Source of the DNA: Candidatus Izemoplasma sp.
GTDB taxonomy: Bacteria; Bacillota_I; Bacilli_A; Izemoplasmatales; Izemoplasmataceae
NCBI GenBank assembly: GCA_036172455.1
Contig: JAXKVY010000002.1
Coordinates: 124,001-188,000 of the forward strand
Reading direction: 5' to 3'
Length of the DNA: 64,000 nucleotides
Both the position numbers and the translations under genes were made by a program. This document shows, in pieces, positions 14,561 through 22,519 of this stretch. The stretch's first letter is position 1. Each line of letters begins with the position of its first letter. The notes under the pieces were generated by a model. The model was not told the origin of the DNA. It ran no database searches and was given only the letters and a program-made list of their open reading frames with translations.

Positions 14561-16543
14561 ATGTCAACACTTACATCGATCACCACAAATATCCTTTTAC
14601 TGTTTGGATTAGTGTTGCTTTTGAACCAAGGAAACCGAGTCCGTCTAAAAAAGGCATTACGGACAGATCTTTTCTATGGCGTCATTATAGGGTTTATCAC
14701 TGTCATTATTATGCTTAATGCATGGGAGATGCAAGAAGGGGTCTTTTTTGATACACGTTCTGTGATGATTGGTGCGACAGCTCTGTTCTTTTCCGGTGGT
14801 ACAGCAATTATTGCGGCGATCATTGCGTCTATTTTCCGTATTTTTTCAGGCGGTCCAGGAACCTTTGTTGGTGTTTTAACCATACTATCCAGTTTAGGTG
14901 TTGGTATGCTATGGCGACACTATGTATCTCGTAAATGGAAATTCAATAATTTACTACAATACTATGTTTTTGGACTAATCATCCATATTGTTATGTTGGC
15001 AACCTTTTTACTACTGCCTTCCCCTACCAACATAAAGACGATTCAACAACTTGGACCAATTATTATATTAACCTATCCCCTTGCGACTATGTTTCTGTGT
15101 CTTGCCATCAAAAACCATGATGAACGTGTGAAAGCTCACCAAATGATTGAGTTTAGTGAGAAACGGTACCGTTCTTTAATTAATAATAGTGACGTGGGGA
15201 TTATTCAATTTAATACAGATGGTATTATTGAGTTAACTAATGAGGCATTTGCGAGTATGTTGCATACAACCAAAAAAGATTTGATTGGGCTTAACATGAT
15301 GACATTACCAAACCAAGATGTTGTTAAAGCCCTAAAAGAATGTTTAAATGGTAACAATTCTCTATTTGAAGGCATGTATCAATCTGTTCTCTCATTTCAC
15401 ATTTTCCCAGTGCGTACTCGTTTTTCACCAATAATACAAGACGGTGCAATTACAGGTGGAATAGGAATCATTGAAAACTTGACAAAAGAGTATGAACATC
15501 AAGAGCAACTTAAAAACTTACGCCTAACAGATTCATTAACCAAACTGCGTAATCGTTTAGCATTTGATCAATTACTCAATAGTTTTACTATTAAAGATAA
15601 TCATTTACCATTAACTATTATAACTTGTGATATCAATATGTTTAGAATCATTAATACATCATTTGGATATGATGTCGGTAATCAAGTTTTAATCACTATT
15701 GCTAATTACTTAAAGGATTATATTGAAAATGAGAACCCTTATGTATTCCGGATTGAAGGCGATCAGTTTGTACTATTACTTAGTAATACTGATCATAACG
15801 ATGCTGAAAAGATTAGTCTTGAACTTAAACGTGGCATAAATAATTTTGAATCCTTTGACTTTAGTATCAATACTAGTTTTGGTTATTATACAATTGACTC
15901 TTCTGATGAATCATTAACCAAGGGATTTAACAAGGCTGAAAAAGATTTACAAACCAAAAAAATATATGATGACTCCAGTATCTCTAAAAAAACAATCGAT
16001 GTGATAATGACAACATTATTCGCAAAAAGCAAAAGAGAGAGAGATCACTCTGAACGTGTTAGCCAATTATCACGACGTATTGCTAAAGATTACAAAAATT
16101 CACCAAGCTTTGTTAATCGTGTTACCCTTGCGGCAAAGTTACATGATATAGGAAAAATCAATATCTCAAATGATGTATTAGATAAAACAGAAAAACTCTC
16201 TAATGATGAGTATAAACACATCAAAAATCATCCTGAGTCAGGGTATAGAATCCTTTCAGCAGTTCCTGAATACGCTCAAATTGCGAATATTGTCTTAGCT
16301 CACCATGAACGGCCTGATGGAAAAGGTTATCCTCAAGGATTAAGCCATAATGATATCCCTTTAGAAGCCCGTATTATTGCGGTTGCAGATGCATTTGATG
16401 CGATGGTTAATGATAGGCCATACCGTTCTAAACTTACCACACTAGAAGCTTTAGAAGAACTCAAGTCAAATCAAGGCACGCAATTTGATAAAGATATCGT
16501 TGAAGCCTTTATTAAAACCTTTCAAAAACCCTCTAACTCATGA
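14561..16543 (+). CDS. Membrane c-di-GMP phosphodiesterase (5TM - PAS - degenerate GGDEF - HD-GYP)
   Basis: 660 residues. Residues about 1-190 hold several transmembrane helices of the LytS-like 5TM receptor type (GGTAIIAAIIASIFRIFSGG). A PAS domain (about 200-310) and a GGDEF domain (about 320-470) follow. The GGDEF signature is EGDQF, losing the first Gly and the catalytic-site Glu, so it is probably inactive. The HD-GYP domain (about 480-655) is intact: HDIGK, the later HHERPDGKGYP signature and DAFDAM metal-binding residues. Such enzymes hydrolyse c-di-GMP to GMP or pGpG. GGGGGAA precedes the ATG. The gene is monocistronic and ends inside a bidirectional terminator. Confidence 0.93.
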   Translation: MSTLTSITTNILLLFGLVLLLNQGNRVRLKKALRTDLFYGVIIGFITVIIMLNAWEMQEGVFFDTRSVMIGATALFFSGGTAIIAAIIASIFRIFSGGPGTFVGVLTILSSLGVGMLWRHYVSRKWKFNNLLQYYVFGLIIHIVMLATFLLLPSPTNIKTIQQLGPIIILTYPLATMFLCLAIKNHDERVKAHQMIEFSEKRYRSLINNSDVGIIQFNTDGIIELTNEAFASMLHTTKKDLIGLNMMTLPNQDVVKALKECLNGNNSLFEGMYQSVLSFHIFPVRTRFSPIIQDGAITGGIGIIENLTKEYEHQEQLKNLRLTDSLTKLRNRLAFDQLLNSFTIKDNHLPLTIITCDINMFRIINTSFGYDVGNQVLITIANYLKDYIENENPYVFRIEGDQFVLLLSNTDHNDAEKISLELKRGINNFESFDFSINTSFGYYTIDSSDESLTKGFNKAEKDLQTKKIYDDSSISKKTIDVIMTTLFAKSKRERDHSERVSQLSRRIAKDYKNSPSFVNRVTLAAKLHDIGKINISNDVLDKTEKLSNDEYKHIKNHPESGYRILSAVPEYAQIANIVLAHHERPDGKGYPQGLSHNDIPLEARIIAVADAFDAMVNDRPYRSKLTTLEALEELKSNQGTQFDKDIVEAFIKTFQKPSNS

Positions 16544-16555
16544 TTAGAGGGTTTT
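16525..16555. terminator. Bidirectional terminator containing both convergent stop codons
   Basis: AAAACCCTCTAA (16525-16536) pairs perfectly with TTAGAGGGTTTT (16544-16555) around a 7-base loop. The TGA of the HD-GYP gene lies in the loop, and the TAA of the opposing gene begins the second arm. Confidence 0.9.
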
Positions 16556-17431
16556 ATTATTGTCTATTATCTCTTTTGCAAGCATCACTTTTTGGTAATG
16601 CATTACTTGAATACGCTTAATCGTCTGATTTAAAAGATTTAATGATAAGTCCTTGGGTAATGTGATACGTTCTTTAGGCCAAAAGGCAAAATGTAACGCC
16701 TGTTCATTTGATGCGACATAGTAATACTTTGCTTTAAATGTTGATTTAAGTTTATCATATGTCTTTCTAAGGATTGCAGGAGGATGTTCGTTATCTGAAG
16801 TTTTTAATATATATACTTTATCTTCTGCCGTTTTAATGCGCTTAAAAGATACTTTTTTTAAAGCAGGTCGACCAGCATTTCGTATTTGACTTGTCTCAAG
16901 TCCTTTAATTTCAACGACAGTATACTCCCCATCAAAATGAACCGATGCGGATTTTCCATTTGATGTCACAAGTCGCATATGCATCATTGAAACAGGTACA
17001 TCTTCAATTTGTCCATCAATGCGATATTTATGACTAACACTTGCGTATCGTGTGAATAGGCCCATTTCTTGGTTAATCTTTGGATCTTTTTCTGGCTTCT
17101 CTTCATATGTAAAAGCTGTCTCATATGAAGTATTATAAGTCTTTATAGCATGAGGGTATACCACACCATACAAAATCTGTTTGCGTTCTTGAAAATGTCT
17201 CACTAAATAGACAATACCTAAAATTAAAAGGAATAACCCAATCATGATAAAATACATAATTAATATAAAATCAAAGATATAAAACACTGAGAATAGTATC
17301 ACCAAGGTAACGAATAAAATCATCGATGTAATTTTATATAGTCGTCTTGAATATGCCTTACTCTCAGCCATCGTATCGTTTACTTTTGTAACAATCGAAT
17401 TATTAACAACGTTATCAAATGTATCTTTAAT
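16544..17431 (-). CDS. Two-helix membrane protein of unknown function (DUF3137-like)
   Basis: About 295 residues. A short polar N-terminus is followed by two transmembrane helices (about 34-80; ITSMILFVTLVILFSVFYI, then ILIMYFIMIGLFLLILGIV), then a 200-residue soluble domain. The layout recalls DUF3137 proteins, but this is a tentative match. The start is uncertain: GAGGTGA is a strong ribosome site, the GTG inside it cannot be the start, and at the usual 8-base spacing the codon is ATT (17429-17431), an initiation codon known from infC. The gene converges on the HD-GYP gene and diverges from fabV. Confidence 0.6.
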   Translation of the reverse strand: MKDTFDNVVNNSIVTKVNDTMAESKAYSRRLYKITSMILFVTLVILFSVFYIFDFILIMYFIMIGLFLLILGIVYLVRHFQERKQILYGVVYPHAIKTYNTSYETAFTYEEKPEKDPKINQEMGLFTRYASVSHKYRIDGQIEDVPVSMMHMRLVTSNGKSASVHFDGEYTVVEIKGLETSQIRNAGRPALKKVSFKRIKTAEDKVYILKTSDNEHPPAILRKTYDKLKSTFKAKYYYVASNEQALHFAFWPKERITLPKDLSLNLLNQTIKRIQVMHYQKVMLAKEIIDNNKTL

Positions 17432-17539
17432 GATTCTCACCTCTTTTTATCTATTATCCTTATTATAACATATTTTCAAAAATCATTTTAGCCGACAACC
17501 GTCTATTATTATGATAAAATATATTAAGGAGTGATTCCT

Positions 17540-18736
17540 ATGCAAATAGATCCGTCAATTAGACAAAACTTTTTTACCAATGCGCATCCGTTAGGATGTG
17601 AACAAACAATCAAATCCTATATTGAAGAAGCGAAGTCTCAAGAATCCTTCAGTGGCCCTAAAAACGTATTAATTATCGGTGGTTCTAGTGGCTACGGCTT
17701 AGCCTCTCGCATTAGTTTATCATTTGGCGCTCATGCGAATACATTAAATATCAGTTATGAATCAATTCCCAGAGGGAAACGTACCGGGAGTGCAGGATAT
17801 TGGAATAATGTATTTTTCCAACATCACACTAAATCACTGGGTACCATTCATCACGATATTATTGGAGATGCCTTTAGTAAAGGAATCAAACAAGATACCA
17901 TTCAGTCTATCAAAGAGAACTACGGTAAGATTGATTTAGTAATTTACAGTTTAGCCGCTGGCGCAAGAAAAAATGAAACTACAAATGAACTCATACGTTC
18001 AACCATTAAACCGATTGGTAAGACAGTGAGTGGTATGACCATTGATATAGCAACAAAACAGTTTAAAGAGATAACATTAGGTCCTGCCACAGCTCAAGAA
18101 ATAGATGATACTGTTTATGTAATGGGCGGGAGTGATTGGTCTGATTGGATTCATGTGCTTGACGATGCCGGTTGTTTAAGTAACGGCGCAAAAACAATAG
18201 CTTACACTTATGTTGGTGCTGAATCAACCAAAGCAATTTACCGCGAAGGCACGCTAGGCAAAGCCAAAGAGGATTTAGAACAACATGCCCGAGATTTACA
18301 TGACTTCCTACAGACTCAGTTGAATGGAGAAGCCTTGATTTCATCGAGTAAAGCTGTCATCTCGAAAGCAAGTGTTTTTATCCCCAAAATGCCACTATAT
18401 GTATCCGCATTATTTGATGTTATGAAAACACATAATGTCCATGAATCTATACTCGAACACAAATATCGGTTATTTAGTGATATGGTCTATGGACAGAAAC
18501 GTCTAAAGGATGCTAAAGCGCGTCTAAGAATGGACCATTATGAACTCAATGATAAGATTCAATATCAAACACAAGCAAAAATGACTGAACTGATTGCACA
18601 AAAAGCTATACATTCTCCTAGTATCACCCACTTTTTAACAAAATTCTATCAAATCAACGGCTTTAAATATCCGCAAATTGATTATCATAAAGCTATTGAT
18701 ATTCCCCTTTTAAAACGCTCATACCCTCTAATATAA
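17540..18736 (+). CDS. fabV: Enoyl-[acyl carrier protein]/trans-2-enoyl-CoA reductase FabV
   Basis: Catalyses the NADH-dependent last reduction in fatty acid chain elongation; the FabV class is insensitive or less sensitive to triclosan. 398 residues, the usual length. The nucleotide-binding motif GGSSGYG lies near residue 50, and the catalytic Y-x8-K pair is seen as Y-TYVGAEST-K. A GAR segment (SLAAGARKN) and the FabV-specific C-terminal extension are present. AAGGAG lies 8 bases before the ATG at 17540; the upstream GTG overlaps that site. It is monocistronic with a terminator behind it. No other fatty-acid synthesis gene is in the window. Confidence 0.95.
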   Translation: MQIDPSIRQNFFTNAHPLGCEQTIKSYIEEAKSQESFSGPKNVLIIGGSSGYGLASRISLSFGAHANTLNISYESIPRGKRTGSAGYWNNVFFQHHTKSLGTIHHDIIGDAFSKGIKQDTIQSIKENYGKIDLVIYSLAAGARKNETTNELIRSTIKPIGKTVSGMTIDIATKQFKEITLGPATAQEIDDTVYVMGGSDWSDWIHVLDDAGCLSNGAKTIAYTYVGAESTKAIYREGTLGKAKEDLEQHARDLHDFLQTQLNGEALISSSKAVISKASVFIPKMPLYVSALFDVMKTHNVHESILEHKYRLFSDMVYGQKRLKDAKARLRMDHYELNDKIQYQTQAKMTELIAQKAIHSPSITHFLTKFYQINGFKYPQIDYHKAIDIPLLKRSYPLI

Positions 18737-18740
18737 AAGT

Positions 18741-18768
18741 AAAATCCCTAACGCATGTTAGGGATTTT
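18741..18768. terminator. Bidirectional terminator after fabV
   Basis: AAAATCCCTAAC (18741-18752) pairs with GTTAGGGATTTT (18757-18768) around a 4-base loop. It serves fabV and, on the other strand, overlaps the end of the frameshifted kinase gene. Confidence 0.9.
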
Positions 18769-19695
18769 TAATTTCGTCATAGAGTTTACCATAATCGATA
18801 TCAACAAATACTTTCTTCGCTTTAAAATCTGACTCGGCCTTTTCAATAAAAGCCCGTTGCCAAGGTTTTAATGCTTGATTCTTAAAAGTTGTCTTGATAG
18901 TTGCGTAAAGTTTTAATTGTCGAAGGCGCATTAATGTTTGTAAATGTGCCATATCAAAATGCACTTTATTGTTAACTGATTCATACCCTTTCATAAAGGC
19001 TTTAAATAATGTAATATTGGGTTCATACTCTATGTCACTTGGGTTACCCCTAATAAATAATAAAATAAATAAACCGCAATATCATAGAGATAAAAGCCGT
19101 ACTCAATATCATCAAAATCAATAATGGTTAAACCTTTACTTTCATGATAAATCATATTTGAGAATACATAATCACCATGAATAATACCATAATTACGCGG
19201 TGTTTTATGCCATGTTTCTATACTATTTAAAGTGTGTTTTAACGTCTTTTTCGCTAATGGGTCCAAATCTTTAATCAGTTTTATATCAGGATGTTCAGTG
19301 AAATGTTGTCGTGCTAAATGATCGCTTTCATAACTAACCTGATGAATCTTAGCTAAATATTTTCCGGCTGTATAATACGTCGTATCATCATGGGTATATT
19401 GATGCCAAGCAAGGCCTTCAACTAAGCCAAAGAAAACATAGAAATAGTCCTCATGTTCATGGATGGCTTGGTTATTGATATAATAAGGCATGCCAACGGG
19501 AATATTCTTATTATCACACATTTCAATAAACGCGAGTTCTGCGAGTAATTCACGTTGTGTTCGTCTATCATTTATTTTTGTCACGCGGATGACAATCTTC
19601 TTATCATGATGTTTTGCTTGATACACATCATTATGAAATCCCGGTAGTTCTTGGATATCTGTAATGTCTAGTTGTTTTAAAAATAATTCATTCAT
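18758..19695 (-). pseudogene. Aminoglycoside phosphotransferase-like kinase with a one-base frameshift
   Basis: The N-terminal part (to 19030) carries the APH/choline-kinase catalytic motifs HGDYVFSNM (Brenner-type loop) and IIDFDDIEYG (metal-binding Asp). The frame is lost at a run of four G (19047-19050, read on the minus strand). One added G would join it to a second frame that runs to 18758 without stops. The junction then reads LLGGNPSDIEYEP, and the product would have about 310 residues, the normal size for this family. The last 78 residues also exist as an independent frame starting with ATG. Either the gene is decaying or the homopolymer is miscalled. The start at 19695 overlaps the upstream DUF2161-like gene by 8 bases. 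The substrate is unknown. Confidence 0.8.
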
Positions 19696-20389
19696 TTTTG
19701 GTATCACTTTTTTGTTTTATCGTACGTAATTTTTGAATCACTTCATTGTATGATTTGTGAGCTTTTACGCCTACATCTGTCACTTGATAAACCCCGCGTT
19801 CAACCCGTTCAAACCATCCATAATGATTATCTTGTAATATCCGTGTGACTTTAGGTTTTTGTGTGTATTCTCTTAATGCCTTTGTTGTTTTTGGTTCATC
19901 AAGCATAAAATCTAGTGCCAATAAGGCCAATTCTCGGTAAGCCGTAATAATTTCACGTTTATGAGAGCCCCCAATATTAAATGCAGTTTGCCGTTGGTTA
20001 AATTCTTTTAATAATTTTTTACGTTGTTTCTTTTGTTTTTTGTGGTGATATGTCTTAGGATCAAGCAAAATCGTGACAAGTTCTTGCTCTAGATCAACTA
20101 AGATTAACCCTAATTCCAATCGTCTAATAAGTGTTTTCTTCTCTTTAAAAAGACGTGATTTTAAGATACGGTCTGTTGGTTTAGGAATCGCTAAATAAAC
20201 ATAATCTGTTATATGTTCACGTTTAATCCCTTGATACATCAATGTCGTGTTTAATGTTGTCTTCATTTCAACCGCAATCACTAAGTCATCTTTTTTCACT
20301 ACGATATCAATATCATTAACTTCTGCCTTGACTGTAAAATCATGGGCTTCAAAGTATTTTTTTAAAATGGGAAATAATACTTCTTCCAT
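19688..20389 (-). CDS. DUF2161-like protein with PD-(D/E)XK-type nuclease fold
   Basis: 233 residues. The N-terminal 100 residues show a nuclease-like pattern: an acidic residue in DIDIVVKK, then VEMKTT (E-x-K), matching the D...(D/E)-x-K core of PD-(D/E)XK enzymes. A Lys-rich middle stretch (HHKKQKKQRKK) and a winged-helix-like C-terminus (about 165-225, FERVERGVYQVTDVG) follow. DUF2161 proteins are described as putative PD-(D/E)XK phosphodiesterases of unknown role; the assignment rests on pattern recognition only. The start is the ATG at 20389 behind AGAAGTGATGAT. The TGA stop overlaps the kinase start, so the two genes are probably translationally coupled. Confidence 0.7.
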   Translation of the reverse strand: MEEVLFPILKKYFEAHDFTVKAEVNDIDIVVKKDDLVIAVEMKTTLNTTLMYQGIKREHITDYVYLAIPKPTDRILKSRLFKEKKTLIRRLELGLILVDLEQELVTILLDPKTYHHKKQKKQRKKLLKEFNQRQTAFNIGGSHKREIITAYRELALLALDFMLDEPKTTKALREYTQKPKVTRILQDNHYGWFERVERGVYQVTDVGVKAHKSYNEVIQKLRTIKQKSDTKNE

Positions 20390-20468
20390 ATCATCACTTC
20401 TTTCACCAGTCGTATCACTCTTTTTATTATAACAAAATCAACCCATCATTTAAATCATTAACTTTTTT

Positions 20469-20543
20469 AAGTAAAGCGCTTACTTGTACTTTTTTTATTT
20501 ATAAAACAGGTTTTTTATTTACTAAATCTTTTCAGTATCTGAA
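20469..20543 (+). promoter_or_regulatory. Two inverted repeats upstream of the sensory hydrogenase operon
   Basis: AAGTAA-AGCGC-TTACTT (20469-20485) resembles LacI-family operators with an AGCGCT-like core. TTCAG-TAT-CTGAA (20531-20543) lies close to a possible extended -10 box, TGTTACATT (near 20548-20556). Both are candidate operators for the three-gene operon; no regulator can be assigned. Confidence 0.4.
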
Positions 20544-20579
20544 TCTATGTTACATTAAGGAAGGTATCGAGGTGAGAAT

Positions 20580-20834
20580 ATGATTGATTTATCCATCTGT
20601 GTCGGTAGTGCCTGCCATATTCATGGAAGCACAAAGATGATTAGCTTATTTCAAGAAGCAATTGAAACTTTGGATATAGGTAATTACATCAGACTAAAGG
20701 GCGCGTTTTGTCAAAACAACTGTCAAAAAGCTGTTTGTGTAAAAGTCGCTCATAGACAATATGACAATTTAACTCAAGATGATGTGTATCCTTTATTAAA
20801 AGCGTTACAAAAGGAGTTCAAATGGAATACTTAA
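20580..20834 (+). CDS. Thioredoxin-like [2Fe-2S] ferredoxin (NuoE-like)
   Basis: 84 residues with cysteines at 7, 12, 44 and 48 (C-x4-C ... C-x3-C), the spacing of the thioredoxin-fold [2Fe-2S] domain seen in NuoE and hydrogenase subunits. It probably carries electrons to or from the next protein. GAGGTGA lies 5 bases before the ATG. The last 13 bases overlap the start of the hydrogenase-like gene, so the two are translated together and the proteins probably interact. Small size and lack of other domains fit a stand-alone electron carrier. Confidence 0.88.
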   Translation: MIDLSICVGSACHIHGSTKMISLFQEAIETLDIGNYIRLKGAFCQNNCQKAVCVKVAHRQYDNLTQDDVYPLLKALQKEFKWNT

Positions 20835-22519
20835 ATTTTGAACAAGCTAACTGTCAATACTGTTTCAAATGTATTCGCCACTGCCAAGTAAAAGCGATTA
20901 AGATGTTAAATAAACAAGCTAAAATCATACCAGAATTATGCATTGGTTGCGGTAAATGTTTTGATATTTGTCCACAAAACGCTAAAGAAATTAAAACGGA
21001 TATTAGCGCTGTTAAAGCCGCCATTCATCAAGGACAAACACTTGTTGTCAGTTTAGCACCTGCCTTTGCAAGTTTTGATCATATGAACGATCCTATGCAC
21101 TTTATTAGTGCCTTGAAATTACTAGGCTTTAGCCGTGTAGAAGAAACAGCCATTGGGGCTGTTAATGTTTCAAAAGAATATGAAACCTTATATAAATCGA
21201 AGACACAGCACATCATTACAAGTAGTTGTCCTTCAACAAATTTTCTTATTACTAAGTACTATCCTGAATACACACAATATTTAGCAACAGTGTTATCACC
21301 AATGATGGCACATAACCGCTTAATTAAAGCAAATAACCCAAATGTAAAAACTGTTTTTATCGGCCCTTGTATTGCGAAAAAAGAAGAAACACGAGTCTGT
21401 ACATCACCATCTTCTTGCATTGATTATGTTATTACGTTTGATGACATTCGAGAATGGCTTGAAGATGAAATGATTGATATCAATACATTATCTAAAGCGC
21501 CATTCGATCTATCTGCCCCAAAAAACACACGATGGTACCCACTCAGTGGCGGTATTGTTAAAGCAACGAATCTGTCTGAACAAACGCGTAGAGTGATTAA
21601 AGTTGATGGTCTTAAGTCATGTCAAATATTACTTGATCATTTATCTTCTATAAAACACCCTACTTGGATTGAAATGAATGCCTGTGATGAGGGATGTATT
21701 AATGGCTATGGGAATCATGATAGTGAGTTGTCATTATACGAAAAAATTGATGCGGTTAAAGATTATATTTATCAAGACTCGCTAACAAACAAAAGTTATG
21801 ACTATACCCCAATTGATATAACCTATGACTATACAGACTTTTTACCCATACAATCAACTGATTACCCTGAAGAACAAATTAAACAGACTTTATTAAAACT
21901 AGGTAAAGCAACGAAAGAAGATGAACTTAACTGTGGTGGATGTGGATATCAAAGTTGTCGCGATAAAGCCAAAGCGATTTTAGATGGTAAAGCAACCATT
22001 GAAATGTGTTTACCACATATGCGGATGATTAGTGAGAACTTAAACAACATCATCATCAGTCAAACCCCTAATGCAGTCATTGTTTTAGACAAAGATTATC
22101 ATATTATTGAGTTTAACCAAAAAGCAGTTGAAGCCTTTAACATCAGTAAGCAACAGGCAATGTATATGCCTATTGATACGATTTTAGGTGATGATTTATT
22201 CAATGATATGGCATGTAACACAAATGGGATCACCTTTAAAAAACGCTTCAACTCACACCAAAAAATATTTGATGTGACCTTAAAATATATTGAACATCGC
22301 GACTTATACCTAGGTATTTTTAAAGATGTCACAGCCATTGAACAAGAAAAACTTGGTCGAAAAGAGACCAGTTTAAATGTCTTAAAAATGGCTCAAGATG
22401 TGATTGATAAACAAATGGTTGTGGCCCATGAAATTGCTTCTTTATTAGGAGAAACAACCGCAGAAACAAAGGTAACGCTATCTCAATTAAAGGATTTATT
22501 CAATGAAGACAACTCATAA
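20822..22519 (+). CDS. Sensory [FeFe]-hydrogenase-like protein with PAS domain
   Basis: 565 residues. Two [4Fe-4S] ferredoxin motifs (Cys 11/14/17/21 and 40/43/46/50) precede an H-cluster domain with TSSCP (Cys136), GPCIAKK (Cys183) and the Cys288/Cys292 pair in MNACDEGCINGYG. All four expected cluster ligands are present. The first Cys of the TSCCP signature, used for proton transfer in catalytic enzymes, is Ser135. A further Fe-S domain (LNCGGCGYQSC ... EMC, about 370-402) and a PAS domain (about 410-505) follow. This layout matches the putative sensory (group C) hydrogenases. AAGGAG precedes the ATG. The gene overlaps both neighbours. Likely role: sense H2 or redox state and signal to the phosphatase next door. 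Confidence 0.88.
   Translation: MEYLNFEQANCQYCFKCIRHCQVKAIKMLNKQAKIIPELCIGCGKCFDICPQNAKEIKTDISAVKAAIHQGQTLVVSLAPAFASFDHMNDPMHFISALKLLGFSRVEETAIGAVNVSKEYETLYKSKTQHIITSSCPSTNFLITKYYPEYTQYLATVLSPMMAHNRLIKANNPNVKTVFIGPCIAKKEETRVCTSPSSCIDYVITFDDIREWLEDEMIDINTLSKAPFDLSAPKNTRWYPLSGGIVKATNLSEQTRRVIKVDGLKSCQILLDHLSSIKHPTWIEMNACDEGCINGYGNHDSELSLYEKIDAVKDYIYQDSLTNKSYDYTPIDITYDYTDFLPIQSTDYPEEQIKQTLLKLGKATKEDELNCGGCGYQSCRDKAKAILDGKATIEMCLPHMRMISENLNNIIISQTPNAVIVLDKDYHIIEFNQKAVEAFNISKQQAMYMPIDTILGDDLFNDMACNTNGITFKKRFNSHQKIFDVTLKYIEHRDLYLGIFKDVTAIEQEKLGRKETSLNVLKMAQDVIDKQMVVAHEIASLLGETTAETKVTLSQLKDLFNEDNS

Noticed and set aside
20822-22519. Catalytic [FeFe] hydrogenase
   Set aside because: PAS domain, phosphatase partner and loss of the proton-relay Cys point to a sensor instead.
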